Notes: generated from the sequence alone by a model not told the origin. A stretch of DNA of 64,000 nucleotides from GCA-2718035 sp964435285 (GCA_964435285.1 CAYSYA010000005.1:1-64000); one strand, 5' to 3'. Shown: positions 49,623 through 60,734, numbered from the stretch's first letter. Program-made: numbers and translations.

Positions 49623-52088
49623 TTAAAGCTCCCCATCTCTAAGAACTGCAGATAAATTTTTATTAAAACTATCATAAATATTCCTCATTTCATTATCTAT
49701 AAATTGATCTGTTAATGTAGCATTATCATTTTGAAAGATAAAACCCATAGCATAAGATTTTTTACCTTTTTCAATTTTATCTCCTCTATAGACATCAAAT
49801 ATTAAAACTTCTCGCAGCACATCAATAGAAGTTTTAAAAGCTAAGTTTTTTAATTGCAAAAAGGATATTTTCTCGTCGACAACAAGAGCCAAATCTCGTC
49901 TGACCTTCGGAAACTTAGTAATACTATTAAACTTAATATTCTCAATAGAAATCAAAGAAGTAAAATAAGACCAATCAATGGAACAGTAATAAACATCTTG
50001 TTTTATATTAAAATCTGAGACAATTTTTTTAGAGAGAAGACCTAATTTAGCAGCAATATTATTACCAACTTTATATGAAATTATATTATCAAAAAAATCA
50101 TTATAAATATCAGTTGATTTAATATTATTTTTTTCAACTTCAAGAATATAATTTATATCAAATAAATCAAACAATTTTTCAACCAATCCTTTAACATGAA
50201 ATACATCTAATTTTTCCGCTTCTTTATTCCAATTCTCATTTAAATAATTTCCTGAGAAAAAAATATTTAATTCTGGTTTTTCATAAAATTGCTCACCATT
50301 AATATAGACGTTTCCAAATTCGTATAATAATAAATTATTGTTTTTTCTGTTAACATTATAACTTACAGCCTCTAAACCGCCAAATAAAAGAGTAGGACGA
50401 AGTACATTCATTTCAGAACTTGAAGAATTAATGATATTAATTCCTAAGTTACCCATATTATATTTGTCTAATATTTTCAAACTAATAAGTGAGTTCGTTT
50501 TTATTTCAAATAAACCATTATTTGACAAGAAATTGGAAGTGATTTTTTTAACATTGTTTTCAAAATAAGAGTTCTTATTTTTTGAAACAGGTAAAGAAAT
50601 ATTTTTGGCATTTTCTATTTTTTCATAACCATAGATTCTGAGGATTTCTTCAAAAACATCAACATCTCTTATCACATCAAACCTAAAGCTTGGAACAGAG
50701 ATGGTACATCCTTCAACCAAAGCACCATTATTTAAAATTTCAAAATCTAAATCAAATAAAATTTTTTCAACTATTTCTTTTGGAATGATTTGACCGGTAA
50801 TTTTATTAAATTTTTTAAAAGACCAATTAATTGTTTTTTTTGAAGTATAGTTTTTATTTGAACAAGAAACGATTTCAGAACTGATTTTTGATTCTGGTAG
50901 TAATTGTTTTATTAAAAGAGCAGCTCTTTGTAATGCATATACACAATTATTATAATCCACTCCTCTTTCAAACCTATAAGAAGCATCCGTTTGAATAGAA
51001 TGTTTTTTTGAAGATGATCTTATTAAAGAAGAGTTAAATGAAGCTGACTCTAAAAAAATATTTTTTGTCTCAGAAGTAACAGAGGATTCCTTTCCTCCAA
51101 TTATTCCTGCTAAACAAAGAGGTTTATCTGAGTCCGAAATAATTAAATCATCATTTAATTTAATGTCTTTACCGTCTATTTTTGTAAAATTTTTTAAATC
51201 TTGGCTTTTTTTAACAATTAATTTATGATTAGATATTAAATCATAGTCAAATGCATGTAATGGATTTCCTGTTTCAAACAACACGAAATTTGTTACATCA
51301 ACAACGTTATTAATTGGATTAATCCCAATAGAGTTTAATTTTTGTTTTAACCAAATGGGAGAATCTTTAATCGTAACATTTTGAATTGTTAAACCACTAT
51401 AGAAAAGAATAAAGTTTTCATCCTCAATTTCTATTGAAAATGGTAAGTTTTTATTGTCAAATTTAAAATCTAAAATTGGTTTTTTTAAATCTAAATTGTA
51501 GCCACTAAGGTTTATAACGGATTTTATATCTCTACAAACTCCAATGTGACCAAATGCGTCTGTTCTATTTGGAGTTAACCCAATTTCAAAGATATAATCT
51601 TGTTTTAAATCAAAATACTCTTGAAAACTTTGACCGACTTTAAAATTTAACTTTTTATCAAGCTCCATTATTCCTTTATGACTATCTCCAAAACCAATTT
51701 CGAACTCAGAACAAATCATTCCTTCAGAGTATTCTCCTCTTATTTTTGCTTTTTTAATTGTAAAAGATTCATTATTTAAATTAGTTATAGTAGTTCCTAC
51801 CATTGCCACAACTACAAACATATCTTTTTTAATGTTAGTTGCGCCACAAATTATATTTTTAGAAGAACTTCCTAAATCTACTTTTGTAATTTTTAATTTA
51901 TCTGCGTTAGGATGTTTTTTGCAATCTAAAACTTTACCAATAACCAACTTATTAAATGATTCAAAATCATGAAATCTTGGTGACATCTTTTCCACTTCAA
52001 GACCAGAGTTTGTTAGTATATTAGATATTTCTTCAGGAGAAGATTTAAAATCTAAATAATCTTTTAACCAATTGTAAGAAACTTTCAT
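49623..52088 (-). CDS. pheT: Phenylalanyl-tRNA synthetase beta subunit
   Basis: 821 residues, the normal bacterial length. The N-terminal S-Y-N-W-L-K-D-Y-L-D start is followed by an OB-fold tRNA-binding domain (about 40-150, with G-K-V-L-D-C-K-K-H-P-N-A-D-K-L-K-I). Later come the B3/B4 editing domain (with G-N-P-L-H-A-F-D), the B5 domain, the catalytic-like core, and the C-terminal ferredoxin-like anticodon-binding domain beginning N-S-I-T-K-F-P-K-V-R-R-D-L-A-L-V-V. The alpha subunit gene pheS is not in the window. It is the last gene of recG-pheT on this strand, 50 bases after recG. Confidence 0.96.
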   Translation of the reverse strand: MKVSYNWLKDYLDFKSSPEEISNILTNSGLEVEKMSPRFHDFESFNKLVIGKVLDCKKHPNADKLKITKVDLGSSSKNIICGATNIKKDMFVVVAMVGTTITNLNNESFTIKKAKIRGEYSEGMICSEFEIGFGDSHKGIMELDKKLNFKVGQSFQEYFDLKQDYIFEIGLTPNRTDAFGHIGVCRDIKSVINLSGYNLDLKKPILDFKFDNKNLPFSIEIEDENFILFYSGLTIQNVTIKDSPIWLKQKLNSIGINPINNVVDVTNFVLFETGNPLHAFDYDLISNHKLIVKKSQDLKNFTKIDGKDIKLNDDLIISDSDKPLCLAGIIGGKESSVTSETKNIFLESASFNSSLIRSSSKKHSIQTDASYRFERGVDYNNCVYALQRAALLIKQLLPESKISSEIVSCSNKNYTSKKTINWSFKKFNKITGQIIPKEIVEKILFDLDFEILNNGALVEGCTISVPSFRFDVIRDVDVFEEILRIYGYEKIENAKNISLPVSKNKNSYFENNVKKITSNFLSNNGLFEIKTNSLISLKILDKYNMGNLGINIINSSSSEMNVLRPTLLFGGLEAVSYNVNRKNNNLLLYEFGNVYINGEQFYEKPELNIFFSGNYLNENWNKEAEKLDVFHVKGLVEKLFDLFDINYILEVEKNNIKSTDIYNDFFDNIISYKVGNNIAAKLGLLSKKIVSDFNIKQDVYYCSIDWSYFTSLISIENIKFNSITKFPKVRRDLALVVDEKISFLQLKNLAFKTSIDVLREVLIFDVYRGDKIEKGKKSYAMGFIFQNDNATLTDQFIDNEMRNIYDSFNKNLSAVLRDGEL

Positions 52089-52138
52089 TTAAAATATTTG
52101 TAGTAAATGTAAAAAATTAATCAATCATAAATAATTTT

Positions 52139-54226
52139 TTATGAAATTCTTGCCCACTTTATTTGTTCCGAATAATTTTTTATAAAATATTTTTTAATCA
52201 TTTTATTTTTTGGATTTATTAATTCCTTATCAAATTCTAATAACTTATTAGCACTTTTTCTTGCTTCAACTAATATTCCAGTATCTTTTACTAAGTTTGA
52301 TATTTTTAAATTTAATAATCCACTTTGTCTAGTGCCCATTATATCTCCCGGCCCTCTTAATTTCAAATCCGCCTCAGAAATATCAAAACCATTAGAGGAA
52401 TCTACCAAAACATTTATTCTATACTTAGCTTCATGACTTAATTTATATGGAGTTTTTAAAATGCAATATGACTGTGTATTTCCTCTCCCCACCCTTCCTC
52501 TTAGTTGATGTAATTGAGCTAAACCAAAACGCTCAGCATTTTCAATTAACATAATTGATGCATTTTTTACATCTAAACCCACTTCAATTACAGTGGTTGA
52601 TACTAAAATTTGACTTTTCTTATTTAAAAAATCCTCCATATGTTGATTTTTCTCCTCAGCTTTCATGTTTCCATGTAGCATAGAAACAACAAAACCAAAT
52701 CTTGAAAAATAATTACTTAAAAAATTATATCCTGAAAATAAATTTTTATAGTCTAACTTTTCGCTTTCTTTAATTAAAGGATATATAACATAAACTTGCT
52801 GACCTAATTCAATTTTTTCTTTTAAAAAAGACAAAACACCCTCATTATCTTTATCGTACTTATGCACTGTTTTTATTTCTTTTCTACCAGGGGGTAATTC
52901 ATCAATTACTGAAACGTCTAAATCACCATAAAATGTCATTGCTAAAGTCCTAGGTATTGGGGTTGCAGTTAATACAATAACGTGAGGATCTAATATGGAT
53001 TTTTTTGATAATTTTGCTCTTTGTGCAACACCAAATTTATGTTGCTCATCTATAACAACTAAACCTAAATTATTAAATACAACAGAATCTTCAATTAAAG
53101 CATGTGTTCCAATAATTATATCAGTCAATCCATCTTCTAGATTTGTTAAAATTTTCTTTCTTTCAGATTTTTTAGTTGCACCAGTTAATAATGAAATATT
53201 TAATTCTAAATCTTTACAAATAGTAAAAAGTGTCCTAAAATGTTGAGAAGCCAAAACCGATGTTGGAACCATCAAAGCCCCCTGGTAACCATTATCAACA
53301 CACATCATCAATGACATCAAAGCAACAACTGTTTTTCCAGAACCCACATCACCCTGAATCAACCTGTTCATTTTATAACCACTCAATACATCCTTTCTGA
53401 TATGTCTCATTACTTTTTTTTGAGCTTCAGTTAATTCAAATGAAAGAGATTTAAAAAAAGAATTGAATTTATTTCCAATATTTTTGAATAAATAAGATTT
53501 AATTTTTTTATTGACGGATTTATTAGCTAGAATTGAAAGCTGTAAAAAAAATAATTCTTCAAATTTCATTCTAAAGATTGCTTGATTTAATTTTTCTTTG
53601 CTTTCTGGAAAATGTATGTTATTTATTGCCTCAGATCTTGAAATTAATTTGTACTTGTTAATAATATCCAATGAAAAATTTTCTAAAATTTTGCCCTTCA
53701 ATTTTTCTAGTGCCGAACGAATTATTTTTTTTATTAGTTTCGTTTGAATGTTATTAACCTTAAGCTTTTCTGTAGAACTATACATAGGCTGGAAACTAGT
53801 AGAAAAATCAGGATTTAAATTTTCAACTAATTCCATTTCTGGATGAACAAAAGAATAAACCCCATTAAATAAGTTTGGCTTACCAAAAACAACGTATTTT
53901 TTTGAAATTTCAACAAATTTTTTAATCCATGAAATTCTTTTAAAAAAAATTAATTTTATTTCAGATTCATTATCATAAAATAAAACAATTAATCTTTTCT
54001 TTCTTCCAAAACCTTCTTCATTAATTGATTTGACAGTACCTACTATTTGTATATCAAGACTTGTACTATTAATTTGATTGATTTTATGAAAATTGGTTCT
54101 ATCTATATATTTATAAGGAAAAAAATATAGTAAATCTTCAAAAGTCTTTATTCCTAATTCCTCATTTATAATAGAAGCTCTTTGGGGACCTACTCCTTTT
54201 AAATATTCTATAGAAGAATCAATCAT
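52139..54226 (-). CDS. recG: ATP-dependent DNA helicase RecG
   Basis: A 695-residue fork-reversal helicase. The N-terminal wedge domain begins I-E-Y-L-K-G-V-G-P-Q-R-A and contains the OB fold. Helicase motifs: I as QGDVGSGKTVVALMSL, II as VIDEQHKFGVAQR (D-E-Q-H), III as LTATPIPRTLA, then I-E-V-G-L-D-V and Q-L-H-Q-L-R-G-R-V-G-R-G of motifs V and VI. The C-terminal region has the RecG-type D-L-K-L-R-G-P-G-D-I-M-G-T-R-Q-S-G. Replication restart and recombination intermediate processing. It follows purL by five bases. Confidence 0.97.
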   Translation of the reverse strand: MIDSSIEYLKGVGPQRASIINEELGIKTFEDLLYFFPYKYIDRTNFHKINQINSTSLDIQIVGTVKSINEEGFGRKKRLIVLFYDNESEIKLIFFKRISWIKKFVEISKKYVVFGKPNLFNGVYSFVHPEMELVENLNPDFSTSFQPMYSSTEKLKVNNIQTKLIKKIIRSALEKLKGKILENFSLDIINKYKLISRSEAINNIHFPESKEKLNQAIFRMKFEELFFLQLSILANKSVNKKIKSYLFKNIGNKFNSFFKSLSFELTEAQKKVMRHIRKDVLSGYKMNRLIQGDVGSGKTVVALMSLMMCVDNGYQGALMVPTSVLASQHFRTLFTICKDLELNISLLTGATKKSERKKILTNLEDGLTDIIIGTHALIEDSVVFNNLGLVVIDEQHKFGVAQRAKLSKKSILDPHVIVLTATPIPRTLAMTFYGDLDVSVIDELPPGRKEIKTVHKYDKDNEGVLSFLKEKIELGQQVYVIYPLIKESEKLDYKNLFSGYNFLSNYFSRFGFVVSMLHGNMKAEEKNQHMEDFLNKKSQILVSTTVIEVGLDVKNASIMLIENAERFGLAQLHQLRGRVGRGNTQSYCILKTPYKLSHEAKYRINVLVDSSNGFDISEADLKLRGPGDIMGTRQSGLLNLKISNLVKDTGILVEARKSANKLLEFDKELINPKNKMIKKYFIKNYSEQIKWARIS

Positions 54227-54231
54227 AAAAA

Positions 54232-56466
54232 TTAGTCAATTTTTTTTGACAGAGAATTATTATATTTTTCTTTTAAAACATTAATTTTTCCAAAATCAAT
54301 GTCATCAATAAGGACTTTTTCTTTACAAACAAAACCTAATTTATAAAAAGGGAATTTTGAATTCTTCAAGATTTTTTTGAAATCTTTTTCTTTTTTTGGG
54401 TTAATAGACACTAAAACTCTGCTTTGAGACTCTCCAAATAAATATGCATCTTGTCTTAGTAACTGATCTGTATACACCTCACATCCTAAATTTCTAGGAA
54501 TTAAACTTTCAACTAGTGCAGTAAACAATCCTCCTTCTGAAATATCATGAGCAGACTCTAACACCCCTCCTTTAACTAAGTCTTTCATAACTAAGTGTAA
54601 TTTATGCTCTATTTCTAAATCAAAAAATGGAACTGGACTTTCTTCGATGTTTAATATATTCACAAGGTACTCAGATGAAGAAATATCATCTTTAGATGGA
54701 CCAAGTAAATAAATTATATCTTTTTCATTTTTAAAATCTAAAGTTGTAAAATGCTTTTTTTCTTCCATTACCCCTAGCATCCCAATTGTTGGAGTAGGAA
54801 AACAAGGTTCAACACTTTTATTTTTACTTGTTTGATTATAAAAACTTACATTTCCTCCAGTAACTGGGGTTTTAAACTTTTTACAAGCATTAGACATTCC
54901 CTGAATTGAACCAACAAATTGCCAATAAACCTCAGGATCATATGGGTTTCCAAAATTTAAACAATTTGTTATGGCAGTAGGATTTGCTCCAGAACATATG
55001 ATGTTTCTTGCCGCTTCAGCGACCGCTATTTCACATCCAACTTTAGGATCAGCTTTTACATATCTTGAATTACAATCAACAGAAAATGAAAGGCATTTAT
55101 TTGTTCCTTTTAAATTAACAACAGCAGCGTCTGATGGATTATTAGTAGTCATATTAACAGTACCAACCATTGAGTCGTATTGTTCATAAACCCATTTTTT
55201 AGAACAAATATTTGGCAATGAAATGAGTTTATGAGCTACATTAACAATATCGTAAGGAATGGCAATGTTATTTATATCAAACTTCTTTAACTCGTTGTAA
55301 TAAGAAGGTTCTTTATAATCTCTTTTATAAACTGGAGCCCCTCCACCCAAAACCAAAGCCTCTGCCGGAACATTAGCAACAATCTTATTATTGAAAGAAA
55401 ATATTAAATCAGTTCCATCAGTTACAACACCAACTTTTTCACAATTTAAGTCCCATTTTTTAAATATATTTTTCACTATTTTTTCTTTACCTTTTTTAAC
55501 AACCACTAACATTCTTTCCTGCGATTCAGATAAAAGAATTTCAAATGGTTTCATATTCTTTTGTCTAGTTGGAATTTTATCCAAATTAATTTTCATTCCA
55601 CATCCTCCTGAGGAGCTCATTTCTGAAGTTGAACAAATAATTCCAGCTGCTCCCATATCCTGCATCCCTATTATAGCGTCTGTCATACTTAATTCCATCG
55701 TTGCTTCTAATAATAACTTTTCTTGAAATGGATCTCCAACCTGTACTGAGGGAATATCATCAGCAGAATCTTCGGTTAAATCTTTTGAAGCAAAAGCAGC
55801 TCCATTAATACCATCTTTTCCAGTGGAAGAACCAACAATAAAAACAGGGTTACCTTTTCCTGAAGCTGTAGCAGAAATGACATTTTTAGTATTTACTACC
55901 CCAGCAGAAAATGCATTAACTAAAGGGTTAGTGTTATAACTCTTATCAAAATAAACTTCACCACCAACAATTGGTATTCCAAATGAATTTCCATAATCAC
56001 CAATACCTTTAACAACACCTTTCATTAACCATTTAGTATGAGGTAAATTAATATCACCAAATCTTAAAGAATTTAATTGAGCAATTGGTCTAGCTCCCAT
56101 TGTAAATATATCTCTGTTAATTCCCCCAACGCCAGTTGCCGCTCCTTGATAGGGCTCTAAGGCAGATGGGTGATTATGTGATTCTATTTTAAAAACACAT
56201 GCTAATCCATCTCCTATATCAACTAAACCAGCGTTTTCTTCCCCTGCTTCAATTAAAATTTTTGAACCTTTTTTGGGTAATTTCTTTAACCAAAGTATAG
56301 AGTTTTTATAAGAACAGTGTTCAGACCACATCACTGAAAAAATACATAACTCTGTATAATTAGGTTTTCTATCTAAAATATTACAAATTTGATCATATTC
56401 TTCAGACAAAAGACCCATTTCAACAGCATCTCCTAAATCAGCATTTTTTGGCGTATATTTTTCCAT
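54232..56466 (-). CDS. purL: Phosphoribosylformylglycinamidine synthase subunit PurL
   Basis: 744 residues, the small type that works with PurQ and PurS in the fourth step of purine synthesis. Typical segments are F-S-V-M-W-S-E-H-C-S-Y-K-N-S (about 43-56), V-F-K-I-E-S-H-N-H-P-S-A-L-E-P-Y-Q-G-A-A-T-G-V-G-G (in parts, about 91-115), and G-A-R-P-I-A. The second AIR-synthase-like half starts near 410. No glutaminase domain is fused at the C-terminus, so a separate purQ is expected elsewhere. It shares the strand with recG and pheT, and is divergent from the fatty-acid operon across 107 bases of AT-rich DNA. Confidence 0.96.
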   Translation of the reverse strand: MEKYTPKNADLGDAVEMGLLSEEYDQICNILDRKPNYTELCIFSVMWSEHCSYKNSILWLKKLPKKGSKILIEAGEENAGLVDIGDGLACVFKIESHNHPSALEPYQGAATGVGGINRDIFTMGARPIAQLNSLRFGDINLPHTKWLMKGVVKGIGDYGNSFGIPIVGGEVYFDKSYNTNPLVNAFSAGVVNTKNVISATASGKGNPVFIVGSSTGKDGINGAAFASKDLTEDSADDIPSVQVGDPFQEKLLLEATMELSMTDAIIGMQDMGAAGIICSTSEMSSSGGCGMKINLDKIPTRQKNMKPFEILLSESQERMLVVVKKGKEKIVKNIFKKWDLNCEKVGVVTDGTDLIFSFNNKIVANVPAEALVLGGGAPVYKRDYKEPSYYNELKKFDINNIAIPYDIVNVAHKLISLPNICSKKWVYEQYDSMVGTVNMTTNNPSDAAVVNLKGTNKCLSFSVDCNSRYVKADPKVGCEIAVAEAARNIICSGANPTAITNCLNFGNPYDPEVYWQFVGSIQGMSNACKKFKTPVTGGNVSFYNQTSKNKSVEPCFPTPTIGMLGVMEEKKHFTTLDFKNEKDIIYLLGPSKDDISSSEYLVNILNIEESPVPFFDLEIEHKLHLVMKDLVKGGVLESAHDISEGGLFTALVESLIPRNLGCEVYTDQLLRQDAYLFGESQSRVLVSINPKKEKDFKKILKNSKFPFYKLGFVCKEKVLIDDIDFGKINVLKEKYNNSLSKKID

Positions 56467-56573
56467 TTATATTTGAGAAATTGATTAACATAAAAAATGA
56501 ATATAGAAATAAAAATTTAACTTTTAAATTTTTATTTTCTTAAATTGTAAACATAACCCAAAATTTATTTTAA

Positions 56574-58364
56574 ATGGAAGATTTAAAAATATTTAATCTT
56601 GACAGAAGGTATGCAAATTTATTTGATAAAGAAGATATGATTGCAGGAAGAAAAAATGGTAAATGGAAAAAATACAGTTGTAGTGAATATATTCAAACTT
56701 CTGATGCTATTGGTAGCGGCTTATTAAATCTAGGAATTACAAAAGGTGATAAAGTATGTATTATTTCTAGTAACAGAACCGAATGGAGTTTATGTGATAT
56801 GGGAATTAATAAAATTGGAGCAATAAACACCCCCTTGTATCCAAATTCAACCAGATCAGATTACAAGTATATAATTAATGACTCTGAAGCAAAACTAATT
56901 TTTGTAGAAAATGAAGAAATATTTAAAAAAATTGATGGTCTTGAAAATGAAATTCCTACTTTAAAATTTATTTTTTCTTTTGATGATTTAGTTAACGTTA
57001 AAAACTGGAAGGAATTAGTTGAATTAGGTATAACAAATCCTCAGGCTGAAAAAATGAATACTATTCAAAATTCAATATCTGATGATGATTTGTTTACATT
57101 AATTTACACCTCTGGTACTACTGGAAATCCTAAAGGAGTTATGATTACTCACTCTAACATAATTAGCCAAATATCTGCATTAAAAGATGCTCTTGATTGG
57201 AACTCTAATGATAGGGCTGTAAGTTTTCTTCCTTTATCTCATGTATTTGAAAGAATGGTAGAATATTTTTATATGTTTAAAGGTGTTTCAATTTATTATG
57301 GAAGTATTGAAACTATTGGAGATGACTTAAAATTGATCAGGCCTACATTAATGCCAACTGTTCCTAGATTACTGGAAAAAGTATATGACAAAATCATGAC
57401 TAAAGGAGAATCTTTAAATGGAATAAAAAGAAAATTATTTTTCTGGGCTGTTAACCTTGGACTTAAACATGAATACAATGGAAAAAATGGAATTTGGTAT
57501 GAAATTCAGTTAAAAATTGCAAATAAATTAATTTTCAATAAGTGGAGAGAAGCGGTTGGAGGAAGAATAAGAATGATTATTTCCGGTTCTGCAGCTTTAC
57601 AAGAAAGACTAGCAAGAATTTTTACAGCAGCAAAAATGCCTGTTAGTGAAGGCTATGGATTAACTGAAACATCTCCAGTTGTATCAGTCAATTTTGCAAA
57701 TTCAAAAGATGCTTGTTACGGAACAGTGGGACCAATTATACAAGGCGTTAAAGTTAAGATTAATCATGAAGATGGAATGAGAGTTGGAGAGGGTGAAATA
57801 CTAGTAAAAGGGGCAAATGTAATGCTGGGATATTATAATAAGCCTGATGAAACAAAAAAAGTAATTGATAATGATGGCTGGTTTCACACGGGTGATATTG
57901 GAACATTAATTGATGGAAAATATTTAAAAATAACTGATAGGAAAAAAGAAATATTTAAAACATCAGGGGGGAAGTACATTGCTCCTCAAGTTATGGAAAA
58001 TAAATTCAAACAATCTATTTTCATAGAGCAACTTATGGTTTTAGGAGAAAATGAAAAACATCCTGCAGCATTTATAGTTCCTGACTTTCAATACCTAAAA
58101 GATTGGTGTAATGATAATGAAATTATATTTACTAGTTGTGAAGAGATTATCAGAAACCCAAAAATTCTAGAAATATTTGACAAAGAAGTTAAAAAATATA
58201 ATGATCACTTTAGTCAGTATGAAAAAATAAAGAAATTTGTTTTATTAGGAAAAGCATGGTCTCCAGAGGGTGGAGAACTCACAGCAACATTAAAATTAAA
58301 AAGAAGAAATATCTTAGAGAAATACTCGGATTTATATTTGAAAATTTTTGAAAAAAATGTATAA
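56574..58364 (+). CDS. Long-chain fatty acid-CoA ligase
   Basis: A 596-residue AMP-forming ligase that activates fatty acids for degradation. The P-loop-like motif is L-I-Y-T-S-G-T-T-G-N-P-K-G-V-M-I-T-H (about 178-195), followed by the E-G-Y-G-L-T-E-T-S-P motif (about 358-367), G-W-F-H-T-G-D-I-G (about 437-445) and T-D-R-K-K-E-I-F-K-T-S-G-G-K-Y with the conserved Lys region. The FadD15-like full-length type has no membrane helix. It is the first gene of the four-gene beta-oxidation operon, and its end overlaps the next gene by eight bases. Confidence 0.93.
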   Translation: MEDLKIFNLDRRYANLFDKEDMIAGRKNGKWKKYSCSEYIQTSDAIGSGLLNLGITKGDKVCIISSNRTEWSLCDMGINKIGAINTPLYPNSTRSDYKYIINDSEAKLIFVENEEIFKKIDGLENEIPTLKFIFSFDDLVNVKNWKELVELGITNPQAEKMNTIQNSISDDDLFTLIYTSGTTGNPKGVMITHSNIISQISALKDALDWNSNDRAVSFLPLSHVFERMVEYFYMFKGVSIYYGSIETIGDDLKLIRPTLMPTVPRLLEKVYDKIMTKGESLNGIKRKLFFWAVNLGLKHEYNGKNGIWYEIQLKIANKLIFNKWREAVGGRIRMIISGSAALQERLARIFTAAKMPVSEGYGLTETSPVVSVNFANSKDACYGTVGPIIQGVKVKINHEDGMRVGEGEILVKGANVMLGYYNKPDETKKVIDNDGWFHTGDIGTLIDGKYLKITDRKKEIFKTSGGKYIAPQVMENKFKQSIFIEQLMVLGENEKHPAAFIVPDFQYLKDWCNDNEIIFTSCEEIIRNPKILEIFDKEVKKYNDHFSQYEKIKKFVLLGKAWSPEGGELTATLKLKRRNILEKYSDLYLKIFEKNV

Positions 58365-60732
58365 AATTAATAAAGTAGCTATTATCGGATCTGGAATAAT
58401 GGGCTCCAGAATTGCTTGTCATTTTGCTAATATTGGAGTAGAAGTTTTACTACTTGATATTATAAATAAAAATGTAAAACTGGATGAAAATAATAAAAAT
58501 TTTAGAAACAAGATTGTTAATGATTCACTTCAGAATACTTTAAAATCAAAACCATCACCTATTTACTCTAAAAAATTTATAAATAGAATTCAAACAGGAA
58601 ATTTAGTTGATGATTTAGAAAAAATAAGTGATGCTGATTGGATTATTGAGGTAATAGTTGAAAATCTTCAAATTAAAAAAGAATTATTTGAGTCAATAGA
58701 CAAGTATAGAAAACATAACTCTATTATTAGTTCAAACACATCAGGAATCCCAATTAATCAAATGATTGAGAAACGAAGTGAAAATTTTTGTAGCAATTTT
58801 TGTGGTACTCATTTTTTTAATCCTCCTAGATACTTGAAGCTTCTTGAAATTATTCCATCAAATAAAACTAAAAAAGATTTAATAAATTTTTTATTGTCTT
58901 ATGGAGAAAAATTCTTAGGAAAAACTACAGTTCTCTGTAAAGACACACCTGCATTTATTGCTAACAGAATTGGAATTGCTGGTATAGCATCTCTTTTCAA
59001 AATAATTGAAGATCTAGAGCTTTCAATTGAGGAAGTTGATTCTCTTACCGGACCAATTATTGGTAGACCAAAATCCGCAACATTTAGAACTTGTGACCTT
59101 GTTGGACTTGATACACTGAATAATGTTGCCAAAGGAGTTTATGAAAACTGTCCTAGTGATGAAAATAGACATATTTTTAAACTTCCTGACTTTATCAATA
59201 AAATGCTAAAAGAACAATGGCTGGGAGATAAAACTAAACAAGGTTTTTACAAAAAAAGCAGAGACGAAAACGGCAAAAGACTAATTTTATCTCTTGATTT
59301 AAAGACCTTCAAATATACAAAAAAGAAAAAAGTTAGATTTGAATTAATAAGTAAAGCAAAAAAAATTAGCAAATTAAAAGATAGATTAAAAATATTAATC
59401 AATGAGAATGATAAAGCATCTTTATTTTATAAAAAAATGTTTGCTATTATGTTCTCTTATGTTTCTAATAGAATCCCTGAAATTAGCGATGAAATATACA
59501 AAATAGACGCTGCAATGTGTGCTGGTTTTGGATGGGAATTGGGTCCGTTTGAAATTTGGGATGCAATTGGTATTCAAAAAGGAATTGATTTGATCAAACA
59601 GGAAGAATTAAAAATTCCAAAATGGTTAGAAAAAATCGATAAAAACGCTACTCTTTACTCAATTAGCAAAGGAGAAAAAAATTATTTTGATGTCTCAGAC
59701 GAAAATCATAAAAAAATTCCAACTTTAAATAAATTTATTAATTTAAATAATATTCGTTCTAACTCCTTGATTTGGAAAAATGATGGAGTTTCCATTTTAG
59801 ATATTGGAGATAATGTTATGAATATCGAATTTCATACAAAAATGAATAGTATTGGTGAAGACGTAATTATTGGTGTTAGGAAAGGAATTGAGATTGCTGA
59901 AAAAGAATTTCGTGGAATTGTAATTGGAAATCAAGGTAGTCATTTTTCTGCAGGTGCTGATATTAGTATGATTTTTACTTTAGCTGTCGAACAAGAATAT
60001 GATAAATTAAATCTTGCAATTAAAACATTTCAGGATACATCTATGTTAATCAGATATTCTAGTATTCCAATAGTAGTTGCCCCTCATGGTTTTACTTTTG
60101 GAGGTGGTTGTGAGTTCACATTACATGCAGATGCAGTCCAATGCGCTGCTGAAACTTATATGGGACTTGTAGAATTAGGAGTTGGTCTAATTCCAGGTGG
60201 AGGTGGAACTAAAGAAATGGCACTTAGGGCCTCTGACGCTTTTTACGATGGAGATATTGAATTGCCAAGACTAAAGGAATATTTTCTTAATATTGGACAA
60301 GCTAAAGTAAGTACTTCAGGGCAAGAAGCATTTGAATTAGGTTATTTAAGAAAAGGATACGATAGCATTAGTATTAACTCTGATAAATTAATACAAGATG
60401 CTAAAGAAAAAGTTATGATAATTGATAATCAGGGATACACAAAACCTATAAAAAGAAAAGATATTAAAGTTTTAGGTAATCAAGCTTTGGGAATGTTTTT
60501 AGTAGGAGCAGATAGCTTTAAAGAGGGAGGCTATATAACAGATCACGAAAAGTTAATGTCTAAGAAATTAGCACATGTTTTGTGTGGGGGGAATTTATCA
60601 TCACCAACTTATGTATCTGAACAATATTTATTAGATCTTGAAAGAGAGGCTTTTTTATCATTGTGTGGAGAAGCTAAAACCCTGGAAAGAATCAAGTATA
60701 TGTTAGAAAATGGAAAACCATTAAGAAATTAA
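58357..60732 (+). CDS. Fused 3-hydroxyacyl-CoA dehydrogenase / enoyl-CoA hydratase
   Basis: About 791 residues from ATG 58357; a TTG three codons earlier is less likely. The dehydrogenase comes first: V-A-I-I-G-S-G-I-M-G-S-R-I-A (about 5-18), S-S-N-T-S-G-I-P-I, and G-T-H-F-F-N-P-P-R-Y with the catalytic His. A second dehydrogenase C-terminal domain follows to about 450. The hydratase comes last (about 480-680): G-N-Q-G-S-H-F-S-A-G-A-D-I forms the oxyanion hole and G-L-I-P-G-G-G-G-T-K-E the second part. This order is the reverse of E. coli FadB and matches FadN-type enzymes. It catalyses hydration and oxidation in beta-oxidation. Confidence 0.93.
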   Translation: MYKINKVAIIGSGIMGSRIACHFANIGVEVLLLDIINKNVKLDENNKNFRNKIVNDSLQNTLKSKPSPIYSKKFINRIQTGNLVDDLEKISDADWIIEVIVENLQIKKELFESIDKYRKHNSIISSNTSGIPINQMIEKRSENFCSNFCGTHFFNPPRYLKLLEIIPSNKTKKDLINFLLSYGEKFLGKTTVLCKDTPAFIANRIGIAGIASLFKIIEDLELSIEEVDSLTGPIIGRPKSATFRTCDLVGLDTLNNVAKGVYENCPSDENRHIFKLPDFINKMLKEQWLGDKTKQGFYKKSRDENGKRLILSLDLKTFKYTKKKKVRFELISKAKKISKLKDRLKILINENDKASLFYKKMFAIMFSYVSNRIPEISDEIYKIDAAMCAGFGWELGPFEIWDAIGIQKGIDLIKQEELKIPKWLEKIDKNATLYSISKGEKNYFDVSDENHKKIPTLNKFINLNNIRSNSLIWKNDGVSILDIGDNVMNIEFHTKMNSIGEDVIIGVRKGIEIAEKEFRGIVIGNQGSHFSAGADISMIFTLAVEQEYDKLNLAIKTFQDTSMLIRYSSIPIVVAPHGFTFGGGCEFTLHADAVQCAAETYMGLVELGVGLIPGGGGTKEMALRASDAFYDGDIELPRLKEYFLNIGQAKVSTSGQEAFELGYLRKGYDSISINSDKLIQDAKEKVMIIDNQGYTKPIKRKDIKVLGNQALGMFLVGADSFKEGGYITDHEKLMSKKLAHVLCGGNLSSPTYVSEQYLLDLEREAFLSLCGEAKTLERIKYMLENGKPLRN

Positions 60733-60734
60733 AA